From contig NZ_CABVGX010000032.1 of the NCBI RefSeq assembly GCF_902497625.1, positions 1-64,000 of the forward strand: a stretch of 64,000 nucleotides of DNA. The letters are read 5' to 3'. The translations under genes were made by a program, and so were the position numbers. Shown in pieces: positions 56,702 to 64,000 of the stretch. The number at the start of each line of letters is the position of its first letter. Position 1 is the first letter of the stretch. The stretch comes from Pseudomonas fluorescens. Lineage in GTDB: Bacteria > Pseudomonadota > Gammaproteobacteria > Pseudomonadales > Pseudomonadaceae. Below the pieces are notes generated by a model. The model did not search any database. It was not told the DNA's origin and was given only the letters and a program-made list of their open reading frames with translations.

Positions 56702-57562
56702 TCAGGCGTGCGGCAGGCCCATGCCCTGGCCCATCTGTACCGGCGAACCGGCTGCCAGCTCTTGCGCCCATTTCACCTGATCCGGGCCGAACAGCACGAC
56801 CGCCGTGGATCCAAGTTTGAAGCGACCCAACTCTGCACCTTTTTCCAGGTGGATCGGCGCACGGGCAGCTTCGTCATAGCGCCAGGTTTTCAATTCGCGT
56901 TTTGGTGGCGTAACCAGACCCGCCCACACGGTCTCGATCGACGCCACAATCATCGCGCCGACCAGCACGACGGCCATCGGTCCACGCTCGGTATCGAAGA
57001 TGCATGCAACGCGCTCGTTGCGGGCGAACAGTTCCGGCACGTTTTCGGCGGTGGTCTGGTTGACCGAGAAGATCCGGCCCGGAATGTAGACCATTTCGCG
57101 CAGGGTGCCGGCCAGCGGCATGTGCACGCGGTGATAGTCCTTCGGCGACAGGTAGATCGTCGCAAAGTCGCCGCCCATGAACGGCGCCGCGTTGGCCGTG
57201 TCGCCTCCGAGCAATTCCAGCACGCTGAAACTGTGACCTTTGGCCTGGAATACGCGACCGTGTTCGATCGGGCCGAGCTGGCTGACCGCGCCGTCGGCCG
57301 GGCTGAGTATCGCGCCTGGCGTTGGGTCCAGCGGACGTGCACCGTCTTTCAGGGCACGGGTGAAAAAAGCGTTGAAGTGTTCGTAGGCGGTCAGGTCCTC
57401 GACCAGGGCCTGCGACATGTCCACCTGATAACGCTTGGCGAACCACGCGGTGAAGGCATTCTTGAACCAGCGCACGCGACATTCGGCAATGCAGCCGGCC
57501 AATCGCGAAAGCAGGTGATGGGGCAGCAGGTATTGGCTGAGGATAAACAAACGCTTCTTCAT
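56702..57562 (-). CDS. psd: Phosphatidylserine decarboxylase proenzyme
   Basis: Makes phosphatidylethanolamine from phosphatidylserine at the inner membrane. The 286-residue proenzyme has the self-cleavage site LGST (250-253; Ser252 becomes the pyruvoyl group) with the charge-relay residues Asp90 (SPADG) and His147 (YHRVHMP) at the expected places. It starts 20 bp after the rhodanese gene and is probably cotranscribed with it. Confidence 0.96.
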   Translation of the reverse strand: MKKRLFILSQYLLPHHLLSRLAGCIAECRVRWFKNAFTAWFAKRYQVDMSQALVEDLTAYEHFNAFFTRALKDGARPLDPTPGAILSPADGAVSQLGPIEHGRVFQAKGHSFSVLELLGGDTANAAPFMGGDFATIYLSPKDYHRVHMPLAGTLREMVYIPGRIFSVNQTTAENVPELFARNERVACIFDTERGPMAVVLVGAMIVASIETVWAGLVTPPKRELKTWRYDEAARAPIHLEKGAELGRFKLGSTAVVLFGPDQVKWAQELAAGSPVQMGQGMGLPHA

Positions 57563-57581
57563 GAACAGTCCTTTAAAAACC

Positions 57582-58397
57582 TTAAATCTCTACAGGGGTG
57601 TCGGGATGGTTGCCCCATTCGCCCCAGGAGCCGGCGTAGCCTTTGACCCGCGGATACCCGAGGGATTTGGCCACCAGATAAGTGAAGCCAGAGCGATGAT
57701 GGGTCTGGCAGTGGGTAATGATTTCTTTGTCTTTGCTGATCCCGAGTTGTTCGAGGATCTGCGGCATGTCGGTGCGAATGCGCAGTTGGCGAGCCTGATC
57801 CATGCCTGCGGTCCATTCGAAATTGACCGCGCCGGGAATGTGCCCGGCTTTGGCCGCGAGAACTTTTTCGCCGGAATATTCCAGCGGCCCGCGAGCGTCC
57901 CAGACGGCCAGGTCGGCGGCGCCAAGACGGCTTTGCAGGTATTCGCGAGTGGCGGTGGGTTCGTCGTGCAGGGTCAGGCTCACTGGGCCGCCCGCGGCGG
58001 CAGGCACTTCGGTCGACAATGGCAAGCCCTCAGCCATCCACGCCAGCAGGCCGCCATCCACATAATGGTAATTTTTGTGGCCGATGACATCCAGCAGCCA
58101 GATGAATCGGCCGGCCCAACCGCCGCCTTCGTCGTCATAGACCACGTAGACCGCGTCCTTGTTGTGGCCCAGTTCGCCGAACAGCGCTTCGAGCGCGGCT
58201 GGCGGCGGCATCAGGCCGGGCGCCGGCAACTGGCCGAGTTGCGTGCGTTTAGGATCAACAAAACGCGCGCCGGGAATATGCCCTTCGGCATAGCGGGCGC
58301 TGCTGGTCAGGTCGACCAGAATCAGCTCGCGGGCGTCGAGACGGGCGAGCAGGTCGCTCGGCTCGATCACCAGGGCCAAGCCAGAGAAGTCAGACAT
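57582..58397 (-). CDS. rhdA: Thiosulfate sulfurtransferase (rhodanese)
   Basis: 271 residues from the ATG at 58397 (TGGAGA ribosome site), exactly the length of Azotobacter RhdA. It has two rhodanese domains; the catalytic Cys230 is in the RhdA-specific loop CQTHHRS, which separates it from ordinary mercaptopyruvate sulfurtransferases. It transfers sulfane sulfur to cyanide or to iron-sulfur and selenium metabolism acceptors. It is encoded just upstream of psd, as in P. aeruginosa. Confidence 0.95.
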   Translation of the reverse strand: MSDFSGLALVIEPSDLLARLDARELILVDLTSSARYAEGHIPGARFVDPKRTQLGQLPAPGLMPPPAALEALFGELGHNKDAVYVVYDDEGGGWAGRFIWLLDVIGHKNYHYVDGGLLAWMAEGLPLSTEVPAAAGGPVSLTLHDEPTATREYLQSRLGAADLAVWDARGPLEYSGEKVLAAKAGHIPGAVNFEWTAGMDQARQLRIRTDMPQILEQLGISKDKEIITHCQTHHRSGFTYLVAKSLGYPRVKGYAGSWGEWGNHPDTPVEI

Positions 58398-58439
58398 GTG
58401 AGGTCTCCAGAGCACAAAAGTGGGGATTGTAACGCAGGG

Positions 58440-59978
58440 TCATTGGCCCCGGTGGCTAAAGCTGCGCAAGGCCTTCTCGATGCACTGCGCGGTTTTGCCG
58501 AAGGCCTGCACGGTAATTTCGCAGAACGGCCCGCCGCCCTGATCAGCGACCACGATCATGATCACGCGGCCATTGTTGACCAGTGAGCGCATCAACACGT
58601 GTTCGCCAGCAAACTGTAAACGGAGGCCTGCGGGCACCAGCGCGGAAAATTGCGCCGTGTTGTCCGGGGTCAGACGTACTTGCGCCTGTTGCGAGAGCAG
58701 ACGTTGCAGCACCTTGCTCTGATTCACCACAAAATTCAGGTTGGCGGCGTCTTTTGGCAAACCGGCGATCTGCTGAACACGCAAATTGGCGTGCGTGCGG
58801 TCGGCCATCAAAATCATCACTCGGCGCATGCCGCACGCCACCAATGCATCGCGGGCAGAGGTGGTCAGGTGCATGGCGTTGGTAAAACGACTCGGCTCGA
58901 CCAGCAGTTCGGCACATTGTTTGCGCCAATGCGCCAGGTCGACAGAACTCGGCGCCGCAGCGGGCCTCATGCCGGGATGCACGCGGTGGGTGCCCGACGG
59001 CCAGAGCAGCGCAACCGCCGGGTGCCAGAGATCGGGCATGGCATGCTGACGCGCACTGTTGGCGGCTTGTTGATGCAACTGCTGAATGACATCGTCCATC
59101 GGCATTTGTAGATAAAGACTGGTCAGGTATTGCCAGCGCTCACTGTGAGGGCTGTCCCAGGCTTGTTGCGCTGACAGCGCCAGACCGTTGGCCAGCAACA
59201 CAGTGTTGGCCGGCTGATTGAGCCAGCGGCGCAGGGTCGGGTCGTCGTCGAGGCGGTTTTGCTGGCGCAGCGGATGGTCGCTGTCACGCGCAATGCGCAG
59301 CACCTTGACCAGTTCACGCTGCTCGCTGAGCAGCAGTCGATAACCCTGCTGCACCCAGATCGGCAGGTGCCAGACGTCCACCAGTGCCTGACAGATGGCC
59401 AGCAGACGCACGCCGAACAATTGTTGCTCGACCTTGCGTGCCGGTTCACCTTTATGAATGACCCGCAGTTCCCATTCTTCAAGCAGCTTGGGGTGAGTCA
59501 GCGCCATCGGCCACAGTGGTGAAAGAAACAGCAGGCTGCCCCAGTGAATGTCCTGCCACAGTCGCGCCAGGCGTGCGGCGAAAAAACCGTTGGCTTGCTG
59601 GGTTGCATGCTGGCTGATCAGTTGCACCTGGCGCAGGGCGATCGGGATGTGTGATTCAGGCTGGGCCGGCAGGCGTGCGAGCAGTTCTTCAGTGCGCTTG
59701 AGGCCGAGGCGATTGATCGCCACTTCAAGATTTTCCGCCGGCTCGGTCATGCTGCCTTGCGTGTGCCGGTTGGCTTCGCGGATCACGCTCAATGCCAGGG
59801 CAGGACTGTCCTGCATCAAGTCGGCGATATCGCGCAGCGAACTGCGATGGTCGCCAATGGCTTTGCAAACACGGTCATGGCTAGCCAGCGGAACGGGCAG
59901 GCGGACGCCGTCGAGCAGTTTGATCCAGCCTTCGAGTGTGCTCGGTTTCGGCACTGCAACGTTCGTTTCATTAGCCAT
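58440..59978 (-). CDS. HDOD-domain protein
   Basis: 512 residues. The N-terminal two-thirds has the helical HDOD pattern (SLRDIADLMQDSPALALSVI, NRLGLKRTEELLARLP), related to HD phosphohydrolases but without the metal His/Asp pairs. The C-terminal third may be a degenerate sensor domain (MRRVMILMADRTHANLRVQQ). It lies between rhdA and motA and reads away from motA; by neighbourhood it may act in motility or c-di-GMP signalling, which is inference. Confidence 0.82.
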   Translation of the reverse strand: MANETNVAVPKPSTLEGWIKLLDGVRLPVPLASHDRVCKAIGDHRSSLRDIADLMQDSPALALSVIREANRHTQGSMTEPAENLEVAINRLGLKRTEELLARLPAQPESHIPIALRQVQLISQHATQQANGFFAARLARLWQDIHWGSLLFLSPLWPMALTHPKLLEEWELRVIHKGEPARKVEQQLFGVRLLAICQALVDVWHLPIWVQQGYRLLLSEQRELVKVLRIARDSDHPLRQQNRLDDDPTLRRWLNQPANTVLLANGLALSAQQAWDSPHSERWQYLTSLYLQMPMDDVIQQLHQQAANSARQHAMPDLWHPAVALLWPSGTHRVHPGMRPAAAPSSVDLAHWRKQCAELLVEPSRFTNAMHLTTSARDALVACGMRRVMILMADRTHANLRVQQIAGLPKDAANLNFVVNQSKVLQRLLSQQAQVRLTPDNTAQFSALVPAGLRLQFAGEHVLMRSLVNNGRVIMIVVADQGGGPFCEITVQAFGKTAQCIEKALRSFSHRGQ

Positions 59979-60049
59979 GGATGGACGCGATCTTCGTCTG
60001 CTCTACCGATGCCCGGAATGGGCCAGATTGGCTTTTCGCCTGAACGGGC

Positions 60050-60076
60050 TATAGTCTGGCGCAGTTTTGCCGATAA
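60050..60076 (+). promoter_or_regulatory. FliA (sigma-28) promoter of motAB
   Basis: TATAGTCT (60050-60057), an 11-bp spacer, and a perfect GCCGATAA (60069-60076). The consensus is TAAAGTTT-N11-GCCGATAA, so the -10 is 8/8 and the -35 is 6/8 with exact spacing. It lies 69 bp before the motA start and places motAB in the late flagellar class. Confidence 0.88.
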
Positions 60077-60144
60077 GGAGAAGAAGAGATTTTTCAACTT
60101 CCGAATATGACCTTGAACCCGACTCAGTAAGTGCTCCCCTACCT

Positions 60145-60996
60145 ATGGCTAAAATAATCGGCATCATCGTCGTATTCGCGAGCGTGCTCGGCGGATACGT
60201 GCTCTCCCACGGCAAGATTGCCGCCCTGATCCAGCCCTTCGAAGTGCTGATCATCGGTGGTGCGGCCCTTGGTGCATTTTTGCAAGCCAACCCCGGCTAC
60301 ATGACCATGCACGTGCTCAAGAAATCCTTGAGCATGTTCAGCTCGCGTTTCAACCACGCCTTTTATCTCGAAGTGTTGGGCCTGATTTACGAAATCCTCA
60401 ACAAGAGCCGCCGTGAGGGCATGATGGCCATCGAAGGCGATATCGAAGACGCCTCGGCGAGCCCGATTTTCGCCAAGTACCCGTCCGTGCTCAAAGACGA
60501 GCGCATGACCGCTTTCGTCTGCGATTACCTGCGCATCATGTCCTCCGGGAACATGGCCCCGCACGAACTCGAAGGCCTGTTCGACATGGAACTCTACAGC
60601 CTCAAGGAAGACCTCGAGCATCCGTCCCACGCGGTGAACGGCATTGCCGATGCCCTGCCGGGTTTCGGTATCGTTGCGGCGGTATTGGGCATCGTGGTCA
60701 CCATGGCCTCCCTGGGCGAAGGCGACCAGGCCGCCATCGGCATGCACGTGGGTGCGGCGTTGGTGGGGACTTTCTTCGGTATCCTCGCGGCGTACGGCTT
60801 TTTCGGTCCGCTGGCCACCTCCCTGGCGAACGACTCCAAGGAAGAGTTGAACATCTACGAAGCCATCAAGGCTTCGCTTGTGGCATCCGCGTCCGGCATG
60901 CCGCCTTCGCTGGCAGTGGAATTCGGTCGCAAGGTTCTGTACCCGGCACACCGTCCTAGCTTCGCCGAGCTGGAACAAGCGGTGCGCGGTCGCTAA
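60145..60996 (+). CDS. motA: Flagellar motor stator protein MotA
   Basis: Membrane stator subunit that couples ion flow to flagellar rotation. 283 residues from the ATG at 60145; an upstream frame to 60067 overlaps the sigma-28 promoter and is rejected. Four membrane segments are visible (IIGIIVVFASVLGGYVLS at the start, FGIVAAVLGIVVTMASL later) with the long cytoplasmic loop between helices 2 and 3 that contacts FliG. It is 2 bp from motB. Confidence 0.95.
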   Translation: MAKIIGIIVVFASVLGGYVLSHGKIAALIQPFEVLIIGGAALGAFLQANPGYMTMHVLKKSLSMFSSRFNHAFYLEVLGLIYEILNKSRREGMMAIEGDIEDASASPIFAKYPSVLKDERMTAFVCDYLRIMSSGNMAPHELEGLFDMELYSLKEDLEHPSHAVNGIADALPGFGIVAAVLGIVVTMASLGEGDQAAIGMHVGAALVGTFFGILAAYGFFGPLATSLANDSKEELNIYEAIKASLVASASGMPPSLAVEFGRKVLYPAHRPSFAELEQAVRGR

Positions 60997-60998
60997 AA

Positions 60999-62039
60999 AT
61001 GGAAAATAACCAGCCGATAATCATCAAGCGCATCAAGCGCATCGCCGGTGGGCATCACGGGGGCGCCTGGAAGATTGCCTTCGCGGACTTTGCGACGGCG
61101 ATGATGGCGTTCTTCCTGGTGCTGTGGCTGCTGTCGACAGCTACGCCCGAACAGAAGATTGCTATCGCCGGTTACTTCAAGGACCCGGTCGGTTTTTCCG
61201 AAAGCGGCACGCCGTACATCATCGACCTGGGTGGCTCGCCGACGCTGGCACCCGAGAACACGCTCAATCCTGAAGAGAAATCCCAGCCTCAGCCGGACAA
61301 AGTCACTGTCGACACCGAGCAGGTCGAGGGCATGGCCGAAATGGTCGAGAAGGAGCGTCTCGAGTTGCTGCTGCAAGAGCTGCAGAACAAGGTTGACGAG
61401 AATCCTCAGCTGCAGAAATTCAAGGACCAGATCCTGTTCGAGATCACCCCGAACGGTTTACGCATCCAGATCATGGACGCGGAAAACCGGCCAATGTTCG
61501 ACTCGGGCAGCGCGCGTTTGAAACCGTATTTCGAAGACATTCTGCTGGCCATGGCCGACACCATCAAGGCGGTGCCGAACAAGATCAGCATCAGCGGCCA
61601 CACCGATGCCAAACCGTATACCGGCTCTGGTGATTTCGGTAACTGGGAGTTGTCGGCCAACCGTGCCAACGCCGCGCGCCGCGCATTGGTGGCCGGCAGT
61701 TATCCAGAGTCGCAAATAGCACGCGTGGTGGGTTATGCGTCGTCGGCACTGTTTGATAGGGAGAGTCCGTTCAATCCGGTCAACCGTCGTATCGACATCG
61801 TTGTGTTGACCAGGAAAGCGCAAGCCGCCATCGAAGGTGCGCAGGGTGCGGACCCCTCGCCGATTCCGGGGCAGGGCGCGCCTGGTGAGGCGCCGGGTAC
61901 ACCGTCTACATCGGTGCTACCGGTTGATCCTGATGCCTTGCCTGATGATCAGCAGCCGGTGCCGGCGCATGAACTTCGTGAGCGGTTGAATCTTTTTGAT
62001 GATGTTGCGCCCAAGCCGGTTGGGCCGGCGCAGCCGTAG
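60999..62039 (+). CDS. motB: Flagellar motor protein MotB
   Basis: 346 residues. The single membrane helix carries the proton-binding aspartate in AFADFATAMMAFF (Asp30). The C-terminal OmpA-like peptidoglycan-binding domain has SGHTDAKPYTGSGDFGNWEL (about 199-218) and NRRIDIVVLT. A Pro/Gly-rich tail follows. Cotranscribed with motA. The genes that follow in P. aeruginosa (rsgA, orn) are not reached; a repeat element and a defence-like operon come next. Confidence 0.95.
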   Translation: MENNQPIIIKRIKRIAGGHHGGAWKIAFADFATAMMAFFLVLWLLSTATPEQKIAIAGYFKDPVGFSESGTPYIIDLGGSPTLAPENTLNPEEKSQPQPDKVTVDTEQVEGMAEMVEKERLELLLQELQNKVDENPQLQKFKDQILFEITPNGLRIQIMDAENRPMFDSGSARLKPYFEDILLAMADTIKAVPNKISISGHTDAKPYTGSGDFGNWELSANRANAARRALVAGSYPESQIARVVGYASSALFDRESPFNPVNRRIDIVVLTRKAQAAIEGAQGADPSPIPGQGAPGEAPGTPSTSVLPVDPDALPDDQQPVPAHELRERLNLFDDVAPKPVGPAQP

Positions 62040-62138
62040 GGTTGGGATTTGATTTGGGGGCCACCTGATTTGCCGCGGGCGCTGATCCATATTTAGGAGC
62101 GGAGCTTGCTCGCGAAGGCGGCGTGTCAGGCAACTTGG

Positions 62139-62855
62139 TTTTGAGATGTGTACATATCCGTTTTTAGGGTGATGGCTTCTATTGGTTCCGCTCTTACAGC
62201 GGGTCACTTGGAGAAGCCTGCGCGGCCCGACACCAAGTAACCAAGCGCTTGCGCCGCTGACGTACGGCCCTTCGCTTAGGCTCAGGGTTCCCTCGCTCCG
62301 GTCCTGCTCCGTGGGCCCGCCGCGATCGGCCATCCTTGGCCGTGCGCGGCTAACCCGGCATCCTTGCCGGGTTGCCCACTGCGCAGAACCTGCGCTCGGC
62401 CTTCCGACGCGGCAGGTCAGGATCTACAGCCAGATCAAGATCTACAGCCAGATCAAGATCCAAAGCCAGATCAGGATCAATTACCAGATCAATAGCGCAA
62501 TCAGCAGCTCAGCGTGCGAGAAACGCGAGAATGCAGCGTAACCTGCGCAGCCAGGTCGGCCGGTAGGCCGCCTCGGCGACGCTTTGGCACTGTGTGCCCC
62601 CTGGGGAGGCTGAGTGGAGGTTCTGCTCAGTGGGCAACCCGGCATGGATGCCGGGTTAGCTGCCGCCGGCCATGGATGGCCGATGGCAGCGGGCCCACGG
62701 AGCAGGACCGGAGCGAAGGCATGGCGAGCCTAGGCGAGCCACCGGACGAAAGGGGCAAGAGCGCTTGGTTACTTGGCGCTTCTCCAAGTGAACCGCTGTA
62801 AGAGCGGAACCGATATCAGCCGTCACCGCAGAAATGGATATGTACACCCTCAAAA
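62139..62855. mobile_element. 717-bp palindromic repeat element (MITE-like), no transposase
   Basis: Left arm about 62139-62404 and right arm about 62603-62855 are diverged inverted copies. They share the end TTTTGAG...GTGTACATATCC, a middle block GGTTCCGCTCTTACAGCGG, CAAGTAACCAAGCGCT, GGTCCTGCTCCGTGGGCCCG and CTAACCCGGCATCC. A 198-bp centre holds an 18-bp tandem repeat. No target-site duplication is obvious. I believe related repeats are scattered in Pseudomonas genomes and produce spurious gene calls; mobility is inference. Confidence 0.75.
62421..62492. repeat. 18-bp tandem repeat at the centre of the palindrome
   Basis: Four units: GATCTACAGCCAGATCAA twice exactly (62421-62438, 62439-62456), then two variants (62457-62474, 62475-62492). 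Confidence 0.92.
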
Positions 62856-62956
62856 TCCACTTCGCCTGTGCCATAGCTATCGCGAGTAACCTCGGCTCCT
62901 ACAGGTCCTGTGTCCAGTCACGGATACGCCCATCCCTTGCGGTCCAGTTCCAACCA

Positions 62957-63436
62957 TCAAAACCCCCGCCGAATCCGGTTTTTGAGCTTGTCGTGAAACG
63001 CATCGGCATCACGCTTGTAAACACTGCTAGTCGACTCAAGCGACTCCATTCCCGACCGGCTCGAAAGCGTCTCCTCCCGATAAGCATCAATGAAGAAGTT
63101 GATATCCGCCTCACCGCTCAGCGTCGGCCATTTATCGAGGTACAACGGCAGGTCGCTATGACCGATCTTGAACGAACAAATTCTGCGATTACTGATCGTC
63201 GCTTCCCCAATCTCAAACGGCACCCACCACGATTGCGCCGTCTCTTGGGAAACAACAGCCAGCAAATGCGTGCATTCGGTGATGTTGCGAGTGATCACCG
63301 CCGTGATGTCATCGGTGTGCTGCGACTCTGTATCCAGTACGTCGAGGTACGTCCTGATGTTCGCCCGCACCAGGCGATCGTTGAGGGTCATTGCGAATTT
63401 GCGATCAGTATGGCGGTAGCTGATAAACACTGGCAT
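62957..63436 (-). CDS. TIR-domain protein of a TIR-caspase defence-like pair
   Basis: 159 residues. The N terminus MPVFISYRHTDRKFAMTLND and the middle ECTHLLAVVSQETAQSWWVP followed by FEIGEA are hallmarks of a TIR domain. Glu75 in FEI sits at the position of the catalytic NADase glutamate. No membrane segment or other domain is seen, and the C terminus is short and basic. The ATG overlaps the stop of the caspase-like gene (TGATG) with AAGGGA upstream, so the two are translated together. In known antiphage systems such TIR proteins make a cyclic-ADPR-type signal that switches on an effector; here the likely effector is the caspase-like neighbour. Activity is inferred. Confidence 0.88.
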   Translation of the reverse strand: MPVFISYRHTDRKFAMTLNDRLVRANIRTYLDVLDTESQHTDDITAVITRNITECTHLLAVVSQETAQSWWVPFEIGEATISNRRICSFKIGHSDLPLYLDKWPTLSGEADINFFIDAYREETLSSRSGMESLESTSSVYKRDADAFHDKLKNRIRRGF

Positions 63437-64000
63437 CAGAAGTGTCCCTTGATTGCGAGTTCGCGGTAATAGGCGCCAAGCGCGGTGAGGCGGCAGCCAG
63501 TGGATTGCATGGCGGCGAAATACATGTGATCGGCGTCGACCGGTTCGATCAGGCTGTGGCGATTGCACTTTTGCAGCTGACTGAAGATTTCTCCGTTGTC
63601 GGGGTCGAAATCGGCCGCCGTCGGTTCGTAGCTCGGATCGAGCGGATAGACGAAAGCGGGATCCGGGAACCAGTCCTTGAGCTTGCGCAGGGTTTCTTCG
63701 GGGATCAGCGGCGTGACTTCGCGCAGCGGCACAAACTGCGACACATTGGTCTTGAACACGGGGCGCTGCTCCCACGCCCCCAGCGCGTTGTCGACGAACG
63801 AATAGACGCTGCCGGGCGTCACCTTGCCCAGCACGTTGGCGGCCCCGCCGTGCAGCGCCTGCAGTAGCAAGTCGGTGAACACCCCGTGGCCCCTGCCTTC
63901 CATGGCCACCTGGTCTTTTTTGCAGGCAGTGAGAATGGTCAGGCCTTCGCTGATGACACTACTGCCGCCGCGCAATCCGCGCATGGCTGCGGCTGCACCG
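63436..64000 (-). CDS. Caspase-like (C14) protein, C-terminal part only
   Basis: The gene enters from the right edge; 187 residues are visible. The first ones (GAAAAMRGLRGG) fit the stretch just after the catalytic Cys of a metacaspase-type p20 unit (D-x-C-x-SGA pattern), so that residue lies just outside. ILTACKKDQVAME, GRGHGVFTDLLLQALHGGA and TPGSVYSFVDNALG, then QRPVFKTNVSQFV, are typical of the p10-like end of bacterial C14 peptidases. An unassigned C-terminal extension of about 100 residues follows, rich in Asp, Glu and Tyr; it could be the sensor for a TIR-made nucleotide. It is coupled to the TIR gene by a 1-nt overlap. Confidence 0.85.
   Translation of the reverse strand, partial: GAAAAMRGLRGGSSVISEGLTILTACKKDQVAMEGRGHGVFTDLLLQALHGGAANVLGKVTPGSVYSFVDNALGAWEQRPVFKTNVSQFVPLREVTPLIPEETLRKLKDWFPDPAFVYPLDPSYEPTAADFDPDNGEIFSQLQKCNRHSLIEPVDADHMYFAAMQSTGCRLTALGAYYRELAIKGHF

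Larger units (their letters stand above)
62094..62901. repeat. Outer inverted REP halves framing the long palindrome
   Basis: TAGGAGCGGAGCTTGCTCGC plus GA at 62094-62115 and its diverged inverted partner at 62880-62901 frame the whole 717-bp palindrome. They look like one REPIN split by an insertion, or an outer layer of the element. No gene is supportable between 62040 and 62956; open frames there match the repeat arms and have no recognisable domain. Confidence 0.65.

Noticed and set aside
62182..62801. Several 60-140 codon frames in the 717-bp palindrome
   Set aside because: They mirror each other between the two arms and include the 18-bp repeat as Gln/Asp-rich strings; best explained as repeat DNA, not genes.
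62834..63469. Plus-strand frame across the TIR gene
   Set aside because: It begins inside the palindromic element and runs opposite a recognisable TIR domain; no motif of its own.

Overview
The window is a piece of a Pseudomonas chromosome, most likely from the P. fluorescens / P. putida side of the genus. Three things point there. The gene order aceF-aceE / glnE / waaF-waaC-waaG-waaP-kinases-carbamoyltransferase ... msbA-hldE ... waaA / tolC / thiC / nudF-cpdA-yqiA-parE-parC ... serB-psd-rhdA-motA-motB follows, from memory, the P. aeruginosa PA5016 to PA4953 order with local gains and losses. Codon use is GC-rich. Pseudomonas-type REP palindromes (GGGAGCGGGCTTGCTCGCGA class) sit between genes. 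I see no rRNA, tRNA, CRISPR array, insertion sequence or prophage.

Layout. 1-3311: the pyruvate dehydrogenase operon aceE-aceF (minus strand; aceF runs off the left edge), preceded by two palindromes that fit the GntR/PdhR operator pattern. 3312-6251: glnE. 6446-21773: a long, tightly overlapping plus-strand cluster for LPS core assembly. It holds the heptosyltransferases (waaF, waaC), the core glucosyltransferase (waaG), four consecutive kinase-fold genes (waaP plus three relatives, one with two kinase domains), a NodU/TobZ-type carbamoyltransferase, two GT4 transferases, a Mig-14-like protein, a PIG-L deacetylase, a DUF6625-like protein and a GT2 transferase. Facing it is a minus-strand O-antigen ligase fused to a kinase-like domain. 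23857-29940: msbA, hldE and an accessory trio of glycosyltransferase-like genes. 29942-34436: an FAD oxidoreductase / aldo-keto reductase / Nudix-like operon, an SMR efflux gene and a LysR regulator. 34448-35725: waaA. Together these genes build, phosphorylate, carbamoylate, cap and export the lipid A-core and ligate O antigen to it.

35867-50636 is housekeeping: tolC; a TPP riboswitch with thiC and cytX; a RsiV-like lipoprotein; the nudF-DUF1249-cpdA-yqiA-parE group; a phytase-like esterase; a retropepsin-like protease; and parC. 50822-62039 carries a PqiC-like lipoprotein, the smp/serB divergent pair, a PilZ-like protein, psd, rhdA, an HDOD protein and motA-motB behind a clear FliA (sigma-28) promoter.

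The right edge is accessory. A nested palindrome of about 0.8 kb (62094-62901, with an 18-bp tandem repeat at its centre) is followed by a minus-strand, translationally coupled pair: a caspase-like (C14) protein cut by the window edge and a 159-residue TIR-domain protein. This pair has the composition of a TIR-caspase antiphage system (type IV Thoeris-like) and is the most interesting content of the window.
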